Shown here: positions 12,022 to 19,719 of the stretch, piece by piece
How positions within the stretch are numbered: position 1 is the first letter of the stretch
Layout of the letters: each line of letters opens with the position of its first letter
DNA from: JAVBKA01 sp031546715
GTDB taxonomy: Bacteria; Bacillota; Clostridia; Oscillospirales; UBA929
DNA length: 21,777 nucleotides
Reading direction: 5' to 3'
Assembly: GCA_031546715.1 (NCBI GenBank)
Contig: JAVBKA010000027.1
Coordinates: forward strand, 1-21,777
Made by a program: the position numbers and the translations under genes
The notes under the pieces: model-generated
Told to the model about the DNA's origin: nothing
Database searches by the model: none
Seen by the model: the letters and a program-made list of their open reading frames with translations, nothing else

Positions 12022-13068
12022 TCATTCTATTGTAAGCTGAGCTTGTTTTATGAATGGTAAATGCAAATGCTGATAAGCTTTTTCAGTTGCGCATCGTCCT
12101 TGCTTTGTCCGAGTGATGAAGCCCTGCTGCAATAAATACGGCTCGTAGACGTCCTCAATGGTTAGGGCGTCCTCGTCGATTGTTGCGGCGAGGGTTATCA
12201 GCCCCACAGGACCGCCAGAGTAATTAGTTATCATTGACACAAGTAACGCTCTGTCCTTTGCGTCTAGTCCAAGTTTGTCAATTTCCAAAAGACTAAGGGC
12301 AGTATCGGCAATTTGATTAGTAATTATTCCCTCGCCCCGAACCTGCGCAAAATCTCTTACACGTCGCAAAATTCTATTTGCAATACGTGGTGTGCCACGG
12401 GCGCGTGACGCTATTTCAAACGCACCAGAAGCTTCAATTGGTATTCCTAAAATACCCGCCGACCGAGTTACAATTCGGGCAAGCTCCTCAGCGTTGTACA
12501 GCTCAAGTTGAAAATCGATACCAAAACGGTCACGAAGTGGCTTTGAAAGCCCTCCGAAGCGTGTTGTCGCACCAATAAGCGTAAATTTTTTCAGGTCAAG
12601 CCTTATGGAGCGCGCCGCGGGACCTTTGCCCATGATTATATCAAGCGCATAGTCCTCCATAGCGGGGTACAGAATTTCCTCAACAGAACGATCAAGACGA
12701 TGAATTTCGTCAACAAACAGAATATCATAATCGTTAAGCCCAGTAAGCAATGCCGCCAAATCCCCCGCCTTTTCAATGGCAGGGCCAGAGGTTATTCGGA
12801 TATTTACATTCATTTCATTTGCAATTACACCTGCAAGAGTGGTTTTTCCCAACCCTGGTGAGCCGTAAAGGATAACATGGTCAAGAGCTTCCTTGCGCAA
12901 CTTCGCCGCTTCAATGTATACCGACAGTTTAGATTTAGCTTTCTCCTGCCCCACATAGTCTGCAAGTGTTTTTGGACGAAGAGAAAGCTCCGCCTCGTCG
13001 TTTAGAAGAGTGGTTGTGACCAGCCGCTCCTCGTACTCGTATTCATCGTTAGAAAAGTCAATGCCCAC
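12022..13068 (-). CDS. ruvB: Holliday junction branch migration ATPase RuvB
   Basis: 348-aa AAA+ motor that, with RuvA, drives branch migration at Holliday junctions. Visible are R-P-K-T-L-A-D-Y-V-G-Q at 31-41, Walker A G-S-P-G-L-G-K-T at 69-76, Walker B L-F-V-D-E-I-H-R at 117-124, sensor 1 L-I-G-A-T-T-R and the winged-helix end Y-L-L-Q-Q-G-F-I-T-R-T-K-Q-G-R. All are complete. The start is GTG at 13068, preceded by AAGGAAGTGAAGG. An unusual 153-nt gap separates it from ruvA; in many relatives the two genes abut. Confidence 0.97.
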   Translation of the reverse strand: MGIDFSNDEYEYEERLVTTTLLNDEAELSLRPKTLADYVGQEKAKSKLSVYIEAAKLRKEALDHVILYGSPGLGKTTLAGVIANEMNVNIRITSGPAIEKAGDLAALLTGLNDYDILFVDEIHRLDRSVEEILYPAMEDYALDIIMGKGPAARSIRLDLKKFTLIGATTRFGGLSKPLRDRFGIDFQLELYNAEELARIVTRSAGILGIPIEASGAFEIASRARGTPRIANRILRRVRDFAQVRGEGIITNQIADTALSLLEIDKLGLDAKDRALLVSMITNYSGGPVGLITLAATIDEDALTIEDVYEPYLLQQGFITRTKQGRCATEKAYQHLHLPFIKQAQLTIE

Positions 13069-13221
13069 GCCTTCACTTCCTTATTTTAAACATTAAACAT
13101 GCATAATTTCAACACTGGTGCTATATATTACAGCTAATTGCTACTTTTTCGCAGAACATTTGCAACATTTAGCGTTATTTGCAACACATTTTGAACATCT
13201 TATGCAGTATTTCTCAGTCTA
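13069..13221. other. ruvA-ruvB spacer with short repeats
   Basis: The 153-nt spacer has no gene I can support. ATTTGCAACA is repeated directly at 13158-13167 and 13177-13186 (19-nt period), flanked by GAACAT on both sides. On the minus strand it could encode only tiny peptides without ribosome sites. It may hold a ruvB promoter or an RNA element, but no strong -35/-10 pair was found. Confidence 0.35.
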
Positions 13222-13827
13222 CTACAGCCTAGCAAGCTTTTGCAGAGTAGCACGGATTAGCTCCTCAACGGTCATGTTTTCAGCGTCAAGACCCTTCAAC
13301 GCAAGAGCCGCTTCGGCAGAGGTATACCCCAAAACGCCCAACGCTCCGATAACCTCAGACTGCTTTCCTCCGCCCATTGCGGGCATAAAGCTACTGTCTG
13401 AACCAGATGAGGAGGATGTGAAGCCGCTTTTAGCAAGCTTGTCTTTGAGCTCCAAAATAAGCCTTTGGGCAACCTTTTTTCCAACCCCCGGGGCTTGGGT
13501 AAGAGTTTTTTCGTCCCCTGTAATTATTGACAGTGCAAGACTTTCAGGAGTTGTAACCGATAACAAAGAAATTGCAACCTTCGGACCAATGCCCGAAATT
13601 CCAATCAGCATCTTAAAAGTGGACAGTTCCTCAAGAGTAGAAAAACCGTACAGCTCCATGATGTCCTCGCGGACATTTAAGTAAGTATAAAGCTTAGCCG
13701 TTTCGCCGCTTTTAAGTCTGCCGAGCGTGTTCTGCGAGGTGTGACAGGCATAACCCACACCGTTCACATCAATCACAGCGAAGTTAAAGGACGAATGCGC
13801 CAAAACGCCAGTTAGTGAATAAAACAT
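13222..13827 (-). CDS. ruvA: Holliday junction DNA-binding protein RuvA
   Basis: 201-aa tetrameric junction-binding protein. The N-terminal OB domain (about 1-62) begins M-F-Y-S-L-T-G-V-L. Two helix-hairpin-helix motifs follow: L-I-G-I-S-G-I-G-P-K-V-A at about 74-85, and Q-A-P-G-V-G-K-K-V-A-Q-R-L at 111-123. A flexible Ser-rich linker (S-S-S-S-G-S-D-S-S) leads to the RuvB-binding domain III (about 153-201). Length is normal. The start ATG has AAAGGA upstream. ruvC is 23 nt upstream on the same strand and ruvB follows after a long gap. Confidence 0.96.
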   Translation of the reverse strand: MFYSLTGVLAHSSFNFAVIDVNGVGYACHTSQNTLGRLKSGETAKLYTYLNVREDIMELYGFSTLEELSTFKMLIGISGIGPKVAISLLSVTTPESLALSIITGDEKTLTQAPGVGKKVAQRLILELKDKLAKSGFTSSSSGSDSSFMPAMGGGKQSEVIGALGVLGYTSAEAALALKGLDAENMTVEELIRATLQKLARL

Positions 13828-13850
13828 GTATTTTCCTTTCCGGATGACTG

Positions 13851-14342
13851 TTATTTTAGCCCACTTAGCAAGTTAATACTTGTTCGTATATGGCATATCC
13901 CGATTGCCAATGCGTCAGCCGCATCATCAGGGCGTGGGATTTTTTTCAGCCCTAGCTGGGTTTTGGTCATTTCCATAACCTGCTTTTTTTCCGCCTTACC
14001 GTAGCCTGTGATTGCCGCTTTTACTTGCAAGGGCTTGTATGCAAATACAGGAATACCTGCTTGTGATGCAGTCAGCAAGATAACTCCCCTAGCCTGTGCG
14101 ACCGCAATACCAGTTGTGACGTTATTTCCGAAAAAAAGTTCCTCAATTGCCATTTGTTCTGGCTTAAATGTTTGAATCAGCTCAGTCATGTCCTCGTAAA
14201 TTATCCTAAGTCTGCGCTCCATCAGCTCTCCAGCTGGAGTGTTGATTGCACCGTGACGAATATATACGGGGTCGCCCCGTTCTGCCTTCAAAACGCCAAA
14301 ACCAACAATTGCATAGCCGGGGTCGATACCTAAAATAATCAT
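13851..14342 (-). CDS. ruvC: Crossover junction endodeoxyribonuclease RuvC
   Basis: 163-aa Holliday junction resolvase. The catalytic acidic residues are in place: Asp7 in I-L-G-I-D-P-G-Y, Glu67 in A-I-E-E-L-F-F-G, and Asp140 with Asp143 in R-P-D-D-A-A-D-A-L-A-I. The G-Y-G-K-A-E-K-K-Q-V segment at 113-122 is typical. The ATG starts 2 nt after the preceding stop and no clear Shine-Dalgarno is visible, so translation is probably coupled to the upstream PLP enzyme gene. It is the first gene of ruvC-ruvA-ruvB. Confidence 0.96.
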   Translation of the reverse strand: MIILGIDPGYAIVGFGVLKAERGDPVYIRHGAINTPAGELMERRLRIIYEDMTELIQTFKPEQMAIEELFFGNNVTTGIAVAQARGVILLTASQAGIPVFAYKPLQVKAAITGYGKAEKKQVMEMTKTQLGLKKIPRPDDAADALAIGICHIRTSINLLSGLK

Positions 14343-14344
14343 AA

Positions 14345-15526
14345 TTAATCAATAATTCCAGCATTTCTAAGTGCCGCTTGGATGCTCAGCCGCCCCGCTT
14401 CAAAGGTTAATCCCCCTTGCAGGTATGCGCAGTAGGGTTCTCTCATAGGTGCGTCACAGCTTAGCTCAATGCTTGAGCCTTGAATAAATGTACCCGCCGC
14501 CATAATAACTTCGTCGTCATAACCAGGCATTGCCCATGGCTCAGGTACTGCAAAAGCGTCCACCGGTGAGGACGCTTGAATTCCCTGCACAAATTTTATG
14601 AGCTTTACACGGTCATCGAAGTTAATAGACTGTATTATATCCGAGCGTTTTTCTAAGCTAGGCGGTGATACGGCATATCCCCGCCGCTCCATTTCAGCGG
14701 CGGCAAAGACGGCAGTTTTAACCGCCTGTGCAACAATATGAGGTGCCATGAAAAAACCTTGATACAGCAAACGGTTCTGCCCCAAGGAGCTGCCGCATTC
14801 ACGCCCGATACCAGGCACAGTCAAGGCTTCCGCAGCTTTTTCGACTAAATGTTTTTTTCCTGCCACATAACCCCCTGTAACGGCAAGTCCGCCGCCGGGG
14901 TTTTTTATCAACGAGCCTGCAATAAGGTCTGCGCCCACGGCTGTTGGCTCAAGCTCCTCCACAAATTCGCCGTAGCAGTTATCCACAAGCACATAGGTTT
15001 CAGGCGACAAGTCCTTAACCAAGTCAATCAGCGTTTTGATAACGTCAATTGAAAGGCTTTTTCGCGTCGAGTACCCTCGGGAACGCTGAATTAGTACAGC
15101 TCTGGGCTTATTATCAGAAACAGCCTTCTTGATTTCTTCAAAATCAGGACTTCCGTCAGAGGTCACATCAATGTGTTTAAAGGGCATAATCCCCTGTAAC
15201 GTGTCATAGGGCTTGCCTACCAATGAAATATACGAAGGGTTTTCCCCCGCCTGAGTGACAGCTCTAAGCGCGCAGGAAATGGCGTGAGTTCCGTTTACAA
15301 ACTGAACTCTAACCAGCGCATCCTCCGCCTCAAAGACATCTGCAAAAATCGCATCAAGAATATCCCTGCCCACGTCATTGTAGCCATAGCCTGTAGTTCC
15401 CGCAAAGTGACTGTCTGAAACACGAAACTTTTGCATGGACTTGAGCACCTTGGCAGTATTTACAAGCGCAATATTGTCAATATGCTCGTATGCTTTCTCA
15501 AGGCTTTGAAAATAAACGTGGGACAA
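14345..15526 (-). CDS. Methionine gamma-lyase family PLP enzyme (aluminium resistance protein type)
   Basis: 393-aa PLP-dependent fold-type I protein of the family annotated as methionine gamma-lyase or aluminium resistance protein (YnbB in Bacillus). The PLP lysine is Lys208 in G-S-L-I-K-N-P-G-G-G. The aspartate facing the ring nitrogen is Asp182 in V-L-V-D-N-C-Y-G-E. The segment T-T-G-Y-G-Y-N-D-x-G at 44-53 and V-N-G-T-H-A-I at 77-83 are family hallmarks. The true substrate is not established, and the name may mislead. The start is TTG at 15526, preceded by AGGAG at a 9-nt distance. ruvC follows with a 2-nt gap and the ACT-domain gene precedes by 37 nt. Confidence 0.88.
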   Translation of the reverse strand: MSHVYFQSLEKAYEHIDNIALVNTAKVLKSMQKFRVSDSHFAGTTGYGYNDVGRDILDAIFADVFEAEDALVRVQFVNGTHAISCALRAVTQAGENPSYISLVGKPYDTLQGIMPFKHIDVTSDGSPDFEEIKKAVSDNKPRAVLIQRSRGYSTRKSLSIDVIKTLIDLVKDLSPETYVLVDNCYGEFVEELEPTAVGADLIAGSLIKNPGGGLAVTGGYVAGKKHLVEKAAEALTVPGIGRECGSSLGQNRLLYQGFFMAPHIVAQAVKTAVFAAAEMERRGYAVSPPSLEKRSDIIQSINFDDRVKLIKFVQGIQASSPVDAFAVPEPWAMPGYDDEVIMAAGTFIQGSSIELSCDAPMREPYCAYLQGGLTFEAGRLSIQAALRNAGIID

Positions 15527-15563
15527 AGCTTCACTCTCCTATTTCGTCAGTACGCGATTGGTA

Positions 15564-15995
15564 TTACAGGCTGTAGACGTCCTCAGACGGCAACAGCGAA
15601 TGATTATTTGCTTGAAGAACCTTTATAGCATTATCGTTGTTTTCAACACGCAAAATCACGTATGCATCCTGATTTTTTCGGGTAATGAAAGCATACACAT
15701 ATTCAACGCTGATTCCGTTGTCACTAAGAAGTGTAAGAATATTGTGAAGCGCACCGGGGGAATCGTTTAGCTCAACAGCGATTACCTCAGTTTTGCTAAC
15801 AGTAACCGAGGCGGCACGTAAAGCAGCCATAGCCTTATCAGGGTCGTTTACAATAAGGCGGAGTATTCCAAAATCGCTGGTATCAGCGATGGACAGTGCT
15901 CTGATGTCAATTTGATTTTCTGCTAAAATGCCTGTGATTTCAGCAAGCCTACCATGTCTGTTCTCAACAAAAACAGATATTTGATGAATAACCAT
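15564..15995 (-). CDS. Tandem ACT-domain protein (amino acid-binding)
   Basis: 143-aa protein made of two ACT domains, about residues 3-65 and 70-140, with no catalytic domain. Both have the ACT start pattern (H-Q-I-S-V-F-V-E-N-R-H-G-R-L-A-E-I; V-I-A-V-E-L-N-D-S-P-G-A-L-H-N-I) with the turn glycine that usually contacts ligand. Such free-standing proteins often lie beside phenylacetate-CoA ligase and indolepyruvate oxidoreductase genes in Clostridia and are thought to sense an amino acid. Aromatic amino acid sensing is my inference from context. The ATG at 15995 has GGAAGG upstream; a frame extension to 16022 lacks a ribosome site. It lies 118 nt after the ligase, across two hairpins. Confidence 0.87.
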   Translation of the reverse strand: MVIHQISVFVENRHGRLAEITGILAENQIDIRALSIADTSDFGILRLIVNDPDKAMAALRAASVTVSKTEVIAVELNDSPGALHNILTLLSDNGISVEYVYAFITRKNQDAYVILRVENNDNAIKVLQANNHSLLPSEDVYSL

Positions 15996-16036
15996 TTTAG
16001 CCTTCCTTTCCGATTTCCACATAATATTTTTTGTAT

Positions 16037-16081
16037 GGGCTGATTAGCCCGATAGTGAAAATATGTAAGTATATTTTCACT
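16037..16081. other. Two hairpins between the ligase and ACT-domain genes
   Basis: One perfect 11-bp stem (AGTGAAAATAT at 16054-16064 with ATATTTTCACT at 16071-16081, 6-nt loop) and one GC-rich 5-bp stem (GGGCT 16037-16041 with AGCCC 16046-16050). Neither is followed by a good U-tract on either strand, though AATATTTTTT lies past the second. They could be a weak terminator, an RNA processing site or an operator ahead of the ACT gene. Confidence 0.45.
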
Positions 16082-16113
16082 TAAGCAACTTTTGTAAACT
16101 CTCTGAAAGCCTA

Positions 16114-17409
16114 CTATTTTCTCTTATCAATAACCCGCTTAGCCTTGCCTTCACTGCGCTCAATGGTCATAGGTGCAACCATGCGGATTCTTGCGCCGAC
16201 ATTCAAGGTGCTCTGGATTTCCTTTTGAATACGATGCTCTAATGCTTCGATTTTACGAACCTCGTCAGAGAAGAATTCTTCTGTCATTTCTACTTGTATT
16301 TCAAGTGTGTCCAAATTATTCTCGCGGTCAACCACTAACATGTAATACGGTGCAACCTCGCCGATTCCGAGAAGAACGCTCTCCACCTGTGACGGGAATA
16401 CATTTACGCCGCGGATAATGAGCATATCGTCTGTTCTTCCGGTGATTTTGCCCATTCTGACGGTAGTACGTCCGCAGGAGCATTTATCATGGTAAAGCGT
16501 ACAGATATCACGGGTATTGTAACGAATGAGCGGCAACGCTTCCTTAGTCAGGCAAGTAAACAACAGCTCCCCTGGTACACCGTCTGGCAAGGGCTTGCCA
16601 GTGGCAGGGTCAATAACTTCGGGATAAAAGTGATCCTCATTGACATGCAAACCGTTTCGCGCTTCGCACTCGCAGGATACACCCGGACCGCTGATTTCAG
16701 AAAGTCCGTATATGTCAAAGGCTTGGATGCCAAGACGTTCTTCAATTTGAAGTCTCATGCTGTCAGTCCATGGTTCTGCGCCATGGATACCGATTTTAAG
16801 GCTTAGTTTATCCTTAATGCCCGCTTCCTTAACCGCATCGCCTAAAAACATAGCGTATGAAGGCGTGCACATAAGTACCGTTGAGCCAAAATCCTCAAAC
16901 ATTTGAAGCTGCCTCTTTGTGTTGCCAGTAGAGGCAGGAATCGCAGCCGCACCAATGGTTTCAGCACCATAGTGACCGCCAAGACCGCCAGTAAACAAGC
17001 CGTAACCATAGGCTACCTGAACGATATCCTCGCTGGTCGCGCCACACATGCTCATGCTTCGTGCCATGCACTCATTCCAAAGCTCGATGTCATTCTTAGT
17101 GTACCCGACAACGGTTTGCTTGCCTGTCGTGCCTGAGGAAGCGTGAATTCTTATAACCTCGCTTAAGGGAACGGCAAACATTCCGTACGGATAAGCGTCA
17201 CGAAGGTCAGTTTTAAGGGTAAACGGCAGTTTGGTGATATCCTCCATGGATTTGATGTCGTCTGGAGTAACTCCCTCTTCGTCCATTTTAGCTCTGTAAG
17301 GCTTGACGGAATTATACGCCCTCGTAACTGCCTTTTTTAAACTGCTGAACTGCAATGCGGTCATTTCTTCTCTTGACAGAGTTTCGATTTCATTGTTCCA
17401 AATTGGCAT
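16114..17409 (-). CDS. paaK: Phenylacetate-CoA ligase homologue 1
   Basis: 431-aa AMP-forming acyl-CoA ligase of the PaaK family, activating phenylacetate or another arylacetate to its CoA ester. Visible are the ATP loop S-S-G-T-T-G-K at 91-97, Y-G-L-S-E at 234-238, R-Y-N-T-R-D at 296-301, G-R-T-D-D-M-L-I-I-R-G-V-N-V-F-P-S-Q at 324-341, and the C-terminal catalytic lysine in E-G-K-A-K-R-V (Lys422). Cys246, 248, 310 and 312 with nearby His are candidate structural metal ligands, partly shared with the paralogue at 19716-21023. The start ATG has GAGGTAAAGT upstream. It is the last gene of the ior operon, 8 nt after iorB. Substrate range and direction of reaction are not settled by the sequence. 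Confidence 0.94.
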   Translation of the reverse strand: MPIWNNEIETLSREEMTALQFSSLKKAVTRAYNSVKPYRAKMDEEGVTPDDIKSMEDITKLPFTLKTDLRDAYPYGMFAVPLSEVIRIHASSGTTGKQTVVGYTKNDIELWNECMARSMSMCGATSEDIVQVAYGYGLFTGGLGGHYGAETIGAAAIPASTGNTKRQLQMFEDFGSTVLMCTPSYAMFLGDAVKEAGIKDKLSLKIGIHGAEPWTDSMRLQIEERLGIQAFDIYGLSEISGPGVSCECEARNGLHVNEDHFYPEVIDPATGKPLPDGVPGELLFTCLTKEALPLIRYNTRDICTLYHDKCSCGRTTVRMGKITGRTDDMLIIRGVNVFPSQVESVLLGIGEVAPYYMLVVDRENNLDTLEIQVEMTEEFFSDEVRKIEALEHRIQKEIQSTLNVGARIRMVAPMTIERSEGKAKRVIDKRK

Positions 17410-17417
17410 ACTTTACC

Positions 17418-17975
17418 TCATTTCTTATACTCGTAACCGAGATTAAATGCTTTTTCGTTGATTCCCATAAGCTTTTGCGGAATCAGCTCATGAAGAGCCG
17501 CTTTCCATTCCTCGAAGCTAAACTCTAAAAATCGGGCTGACGCGCCGAGCATTACCACATTTGCAGCCTTAACATTTCCTGCTGCAATTGCCAATTGCAA
17601 AGCATCTACCCATAGCCCTTGGCAGCTCTCATGGATATTATCGGGATATTTCGCCGCTCCAGAGATTACAGGCATCGGTAAAATTCGCTGTTCAGACGCT
17701 ACTAGGTTTCCAGTTTTAGAAAGCATATGGTAACTGCGAAATGCTTCAAGCTGCTCAAGGGCAATCAACAGGTCTGCTTCTCCTGCGGCTACAAGCGGAC
17801 TGTCAACTCTTGTGCCTGCGCGAACCATTGTTACCACGCTTCCGCCCCGCTGGCTCATGCCGTGAACCTCGTTGACTTTAACATCGTAACCCTTTGATAT
17901 GTATAAATGTCCGAGGATTTTCGATGCCAATAGCGACCCCTGTCCTCCCACTCCTGCAATAATAATATTAACCAT
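17418..17975 (-). CDS. iorB: Indolepyruvate:ferredoxin oxidoreductase beta subunit IorB
   Basis: 185-aa subunit of the two-subunit arylpyruvate oxidoreductase, equal to the gamma domain of pyruvate:ferredoxin oxidoreductases. The N-terminus A-G-V-G-G-Q-G-S-L-L at 7-16 and V-H-G-M-S-Q-R-G-G-S-V-V at 38-49 are the signature. With IorA it decarboxylates indolepyruvate, phenylpyruvate or hydroxyphenylpyruvate to the aryl-acetyl-CoA while reducing ferredoxin. The ATG overlaps the iorA end by 8 bp, and its GGAGG ribosome site is inside iorA, which indicates coupled translation. Length is normal. Confidence 0.95.
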   Translation of the reverse strand: MVNIIIAGVGGQGSLLASKILGHLYISKGYDVKVNEVHGMSQRGGSVVTMVRAGTRVDSPLVAAGEADLLIALEQLEAFRSYHMLSKTGNLVASEQRILPMPVISGAAKYPDNIHESCQGLWVDALQLAIAAGNVKAANVVMLGASARFLEFSFEEWKAALHELIPQKLMGINEKAFNLGYEYKK

Positions 17976-19719
17976 TTGGAACCTCCGTTATTGCGCCAAA
18001 CTTACATAACCTTGCGCATAAACCGCATCCAGCGCAAAGAGCTTCGTCAATTTCAACCTTCACCTTGTTGTCGGAAATTCTCAAGGCTGGGCAGACAGCC
18101 TTCATACATGCCTTACACCCTATGCATTTTTGAGAATCTACTTTGTAAGAAGTTTCCTTCTTAACGTATTTCAGCAAAACGCATGGACGTTTTGTGATGA
18201 TAACGCTAGGCTCATTAACCGCAAGCTCTCGGTTTAACAGTGCTTCAACAGCCGCCACATCATGAGGGTCAACGGTGAAAACCCGCTTGATGCCCATGGA
18301 TTTGCAAACCTCTGCAATATCTATCACAGGAGCGGCAGTTCCGCTCAGAGTATGACCAGTACCGGGATTTTCCTGATGCCCTGTCATGCCTGTAATAGAA
18401 TTATCTAAAATAACGATTGTGGCAGGTGTTTGATTATACACCACATTAGCAAGCCCTGTCATGCCTGAGTGGAAAAAGGTAGAGTCTCCGATAACGGCGA
18501 TAGTCTTGTCAAAAGAGTCTGGTCTGACCTTTAAAAATCCGTGGAGACTGCTTATACTCGCACCCATACATAGGCAAAAATCCATCGCTCCCAGTGGCGG
18601 TATTGCTCCGAGAGTATAACAGCCGATATCGCCCATAACAGTAAGTTTTAGCTTGCTGGCTATATGGAACAGCCCCCTGTGCGGGCAACCGGGGCAAAGC
18701 ACTGGTGGACGTTGAGGCGCATCCTTGGGCGCGCCCTCATTGTTTACTGAACTGCCTAAAACTGTAGTTCTAATTAAGTCCGCCGAGTACTCCCCTAAGG
18801 AAGTAAACTCGGATTTACCTCGAACTTTAACGCCGTGTTTTTTACAGTGAGTTTCGATAAAATCGTCCAATTCTTCAATAACCCAAAGCTCATCAACATT
18901 TTTTGCAAGCTCTAAAACCATCTGAATCGGAAGCGGAAATACCATACCCAGCTTAAGATAACAAGCACTGTCTCCCAATGCCTCGCGAGCTTGCTCAAAG
19001 GCGATACCTGCGGCGACGATACCTATTTTTCGTTCCGTACCCCAAATAATGCTGTTGCACTGGGCGGTTTCGCTGAACTCTCCCAACGCCTTTAGGTGTT
19101 TTTCAACCTCCACATGGCGCATACGAGCCATGTTCGGCATCATCACGTATTTTCCAACGTTTTTGGCGTAGGGCTTTAGTGAATAGTCAGACTTTTCCGC
19201 AGTTTTAACAATGCTGCGAGTGTGGCTTATTCTCGTGGACAGCCTAATGTATACAGGTGTGTCAAACCGTTCCGAAAGCTCAAATGCGAGCCTTGTAAAA
19301 TCGTAGCATTCCTGCGAGTTTGCAGGCTCAAGCATGGGTAGTTTTGAGGCTTCTGCGTAATGCCTGCTATCCTGCTCATTCTGTGAGCTGTGCATTCCTG
19401 GGTCATCGGCGACGGCAATTACCAGTCCGCCGTTAACGCCTGTGTATGCCGCGGTAAATATAGGGTCTGCGGCGACGTTAAGCCCAACATGCTTCATAGC
19501 CGTAAACGCTCTTGCACCTGCGACGGACGCACCGATAGCCGCCTCTGCCGCAACCTTTTCATTAGTCGCCCACTCGCAGTACAGCTTTTCGCCGCCTACA
19601 TGTGCTGCGTATTCAGTTATTTCAGTGCTTGGTGTGCCGGGGTAAGAGGAAACAAAGGTGCAGCCAGCGTCAGCTAATGCATACGCGATTGCCTCATTTC
19701 CCATCATCAGTTTGTTCAT
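17968..19719 (-). CDS. iorA: Indolepyruvate:ferredoxin oxidoreductase alpha subunit IorA
   Basis: 583-aa thiamine diphosphate and iron-sulfur subunit. The N-terminal domain has G-N-E-A-I-A-Y-A-L-A-D-A-G and Y-P-G-T-P-S-T-E (26-33). C-P-G-C-P-H-R-G is at 342-349. The TPP/Mg motif runs from G-D-S-T-F-F-H-S-G (411-419) to L-D-N (438-440). The C-terminal ferredoxin domain has two sets of four Cys: 532, 535, 538, 543 (CxxCxxCx4C) and 562, 565, 568, 572. The first set has the odd spacing known for IorA. It lies between two PaaK homologues and overlaps both neighbours (ATGA with the ligase upstream; 8 bp with iorB). The enzyme is oxygen-sensitive in relatives, fitting an anaerobe. Confidence 0.96.
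   Translation of the reverse strand: MNKLMMGNEAIAYALADAGCTFVSSYPGTPSTEITEYAAHVGGEKLYCEWATNEKVAAEAAIGASVAGARAFTAMKHVGLNVAADPIFTAAYTGVNGGLVIAVADDPGMHSSQNEQDSRHYAEASKLPMLEPANSQECYDFTRLAFELSERFDTPVYIRLSTRISHTRSIVKTAEKSDYSLKPYAKNVGKYVMMPNMARMRHVEVEKHLKALGEFSETAQCNSIIWGTERKIGIVAAGIAFEQAREALGDSACYLKLGMVFPLPIQMVLELAKNVDELWVIEELDDFIETHCKKHGVKVRGKSEFTSLGEYSADLIRTTVLGSSVNNEGAPKDAPQRPPVLCPGCPHRGLFHIASKLKLTVMGDIGCYTLGAIPPLGAMDFCLCMGASISSLHGFLKVRPDSFDKTIAVIGDSTFFHSGMTGLANVVYNQTPATIVILDNSITGMTGHQENPGTGHTLSGTAAPVIDIAEVCKSMGIKRVFTVDPHDVAAVEALLNRELAVNEPSVIITKRPCVLLKYVKKETSYKVDSQKCIGCKACMKAVCPALRISDNKVKVEIDEALCAGCGLCARLCKFGAITEVPNG

Noticed and set aside
13118..13684. 188-codon plus-strand frame over ruvA and the spacer
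   Set aside because: It lies mostly antisense to the unambiguous ruvA gene, has no ribosome site, and its composition (Ser/Ala-rich, no domain) is that of a shadow frame.
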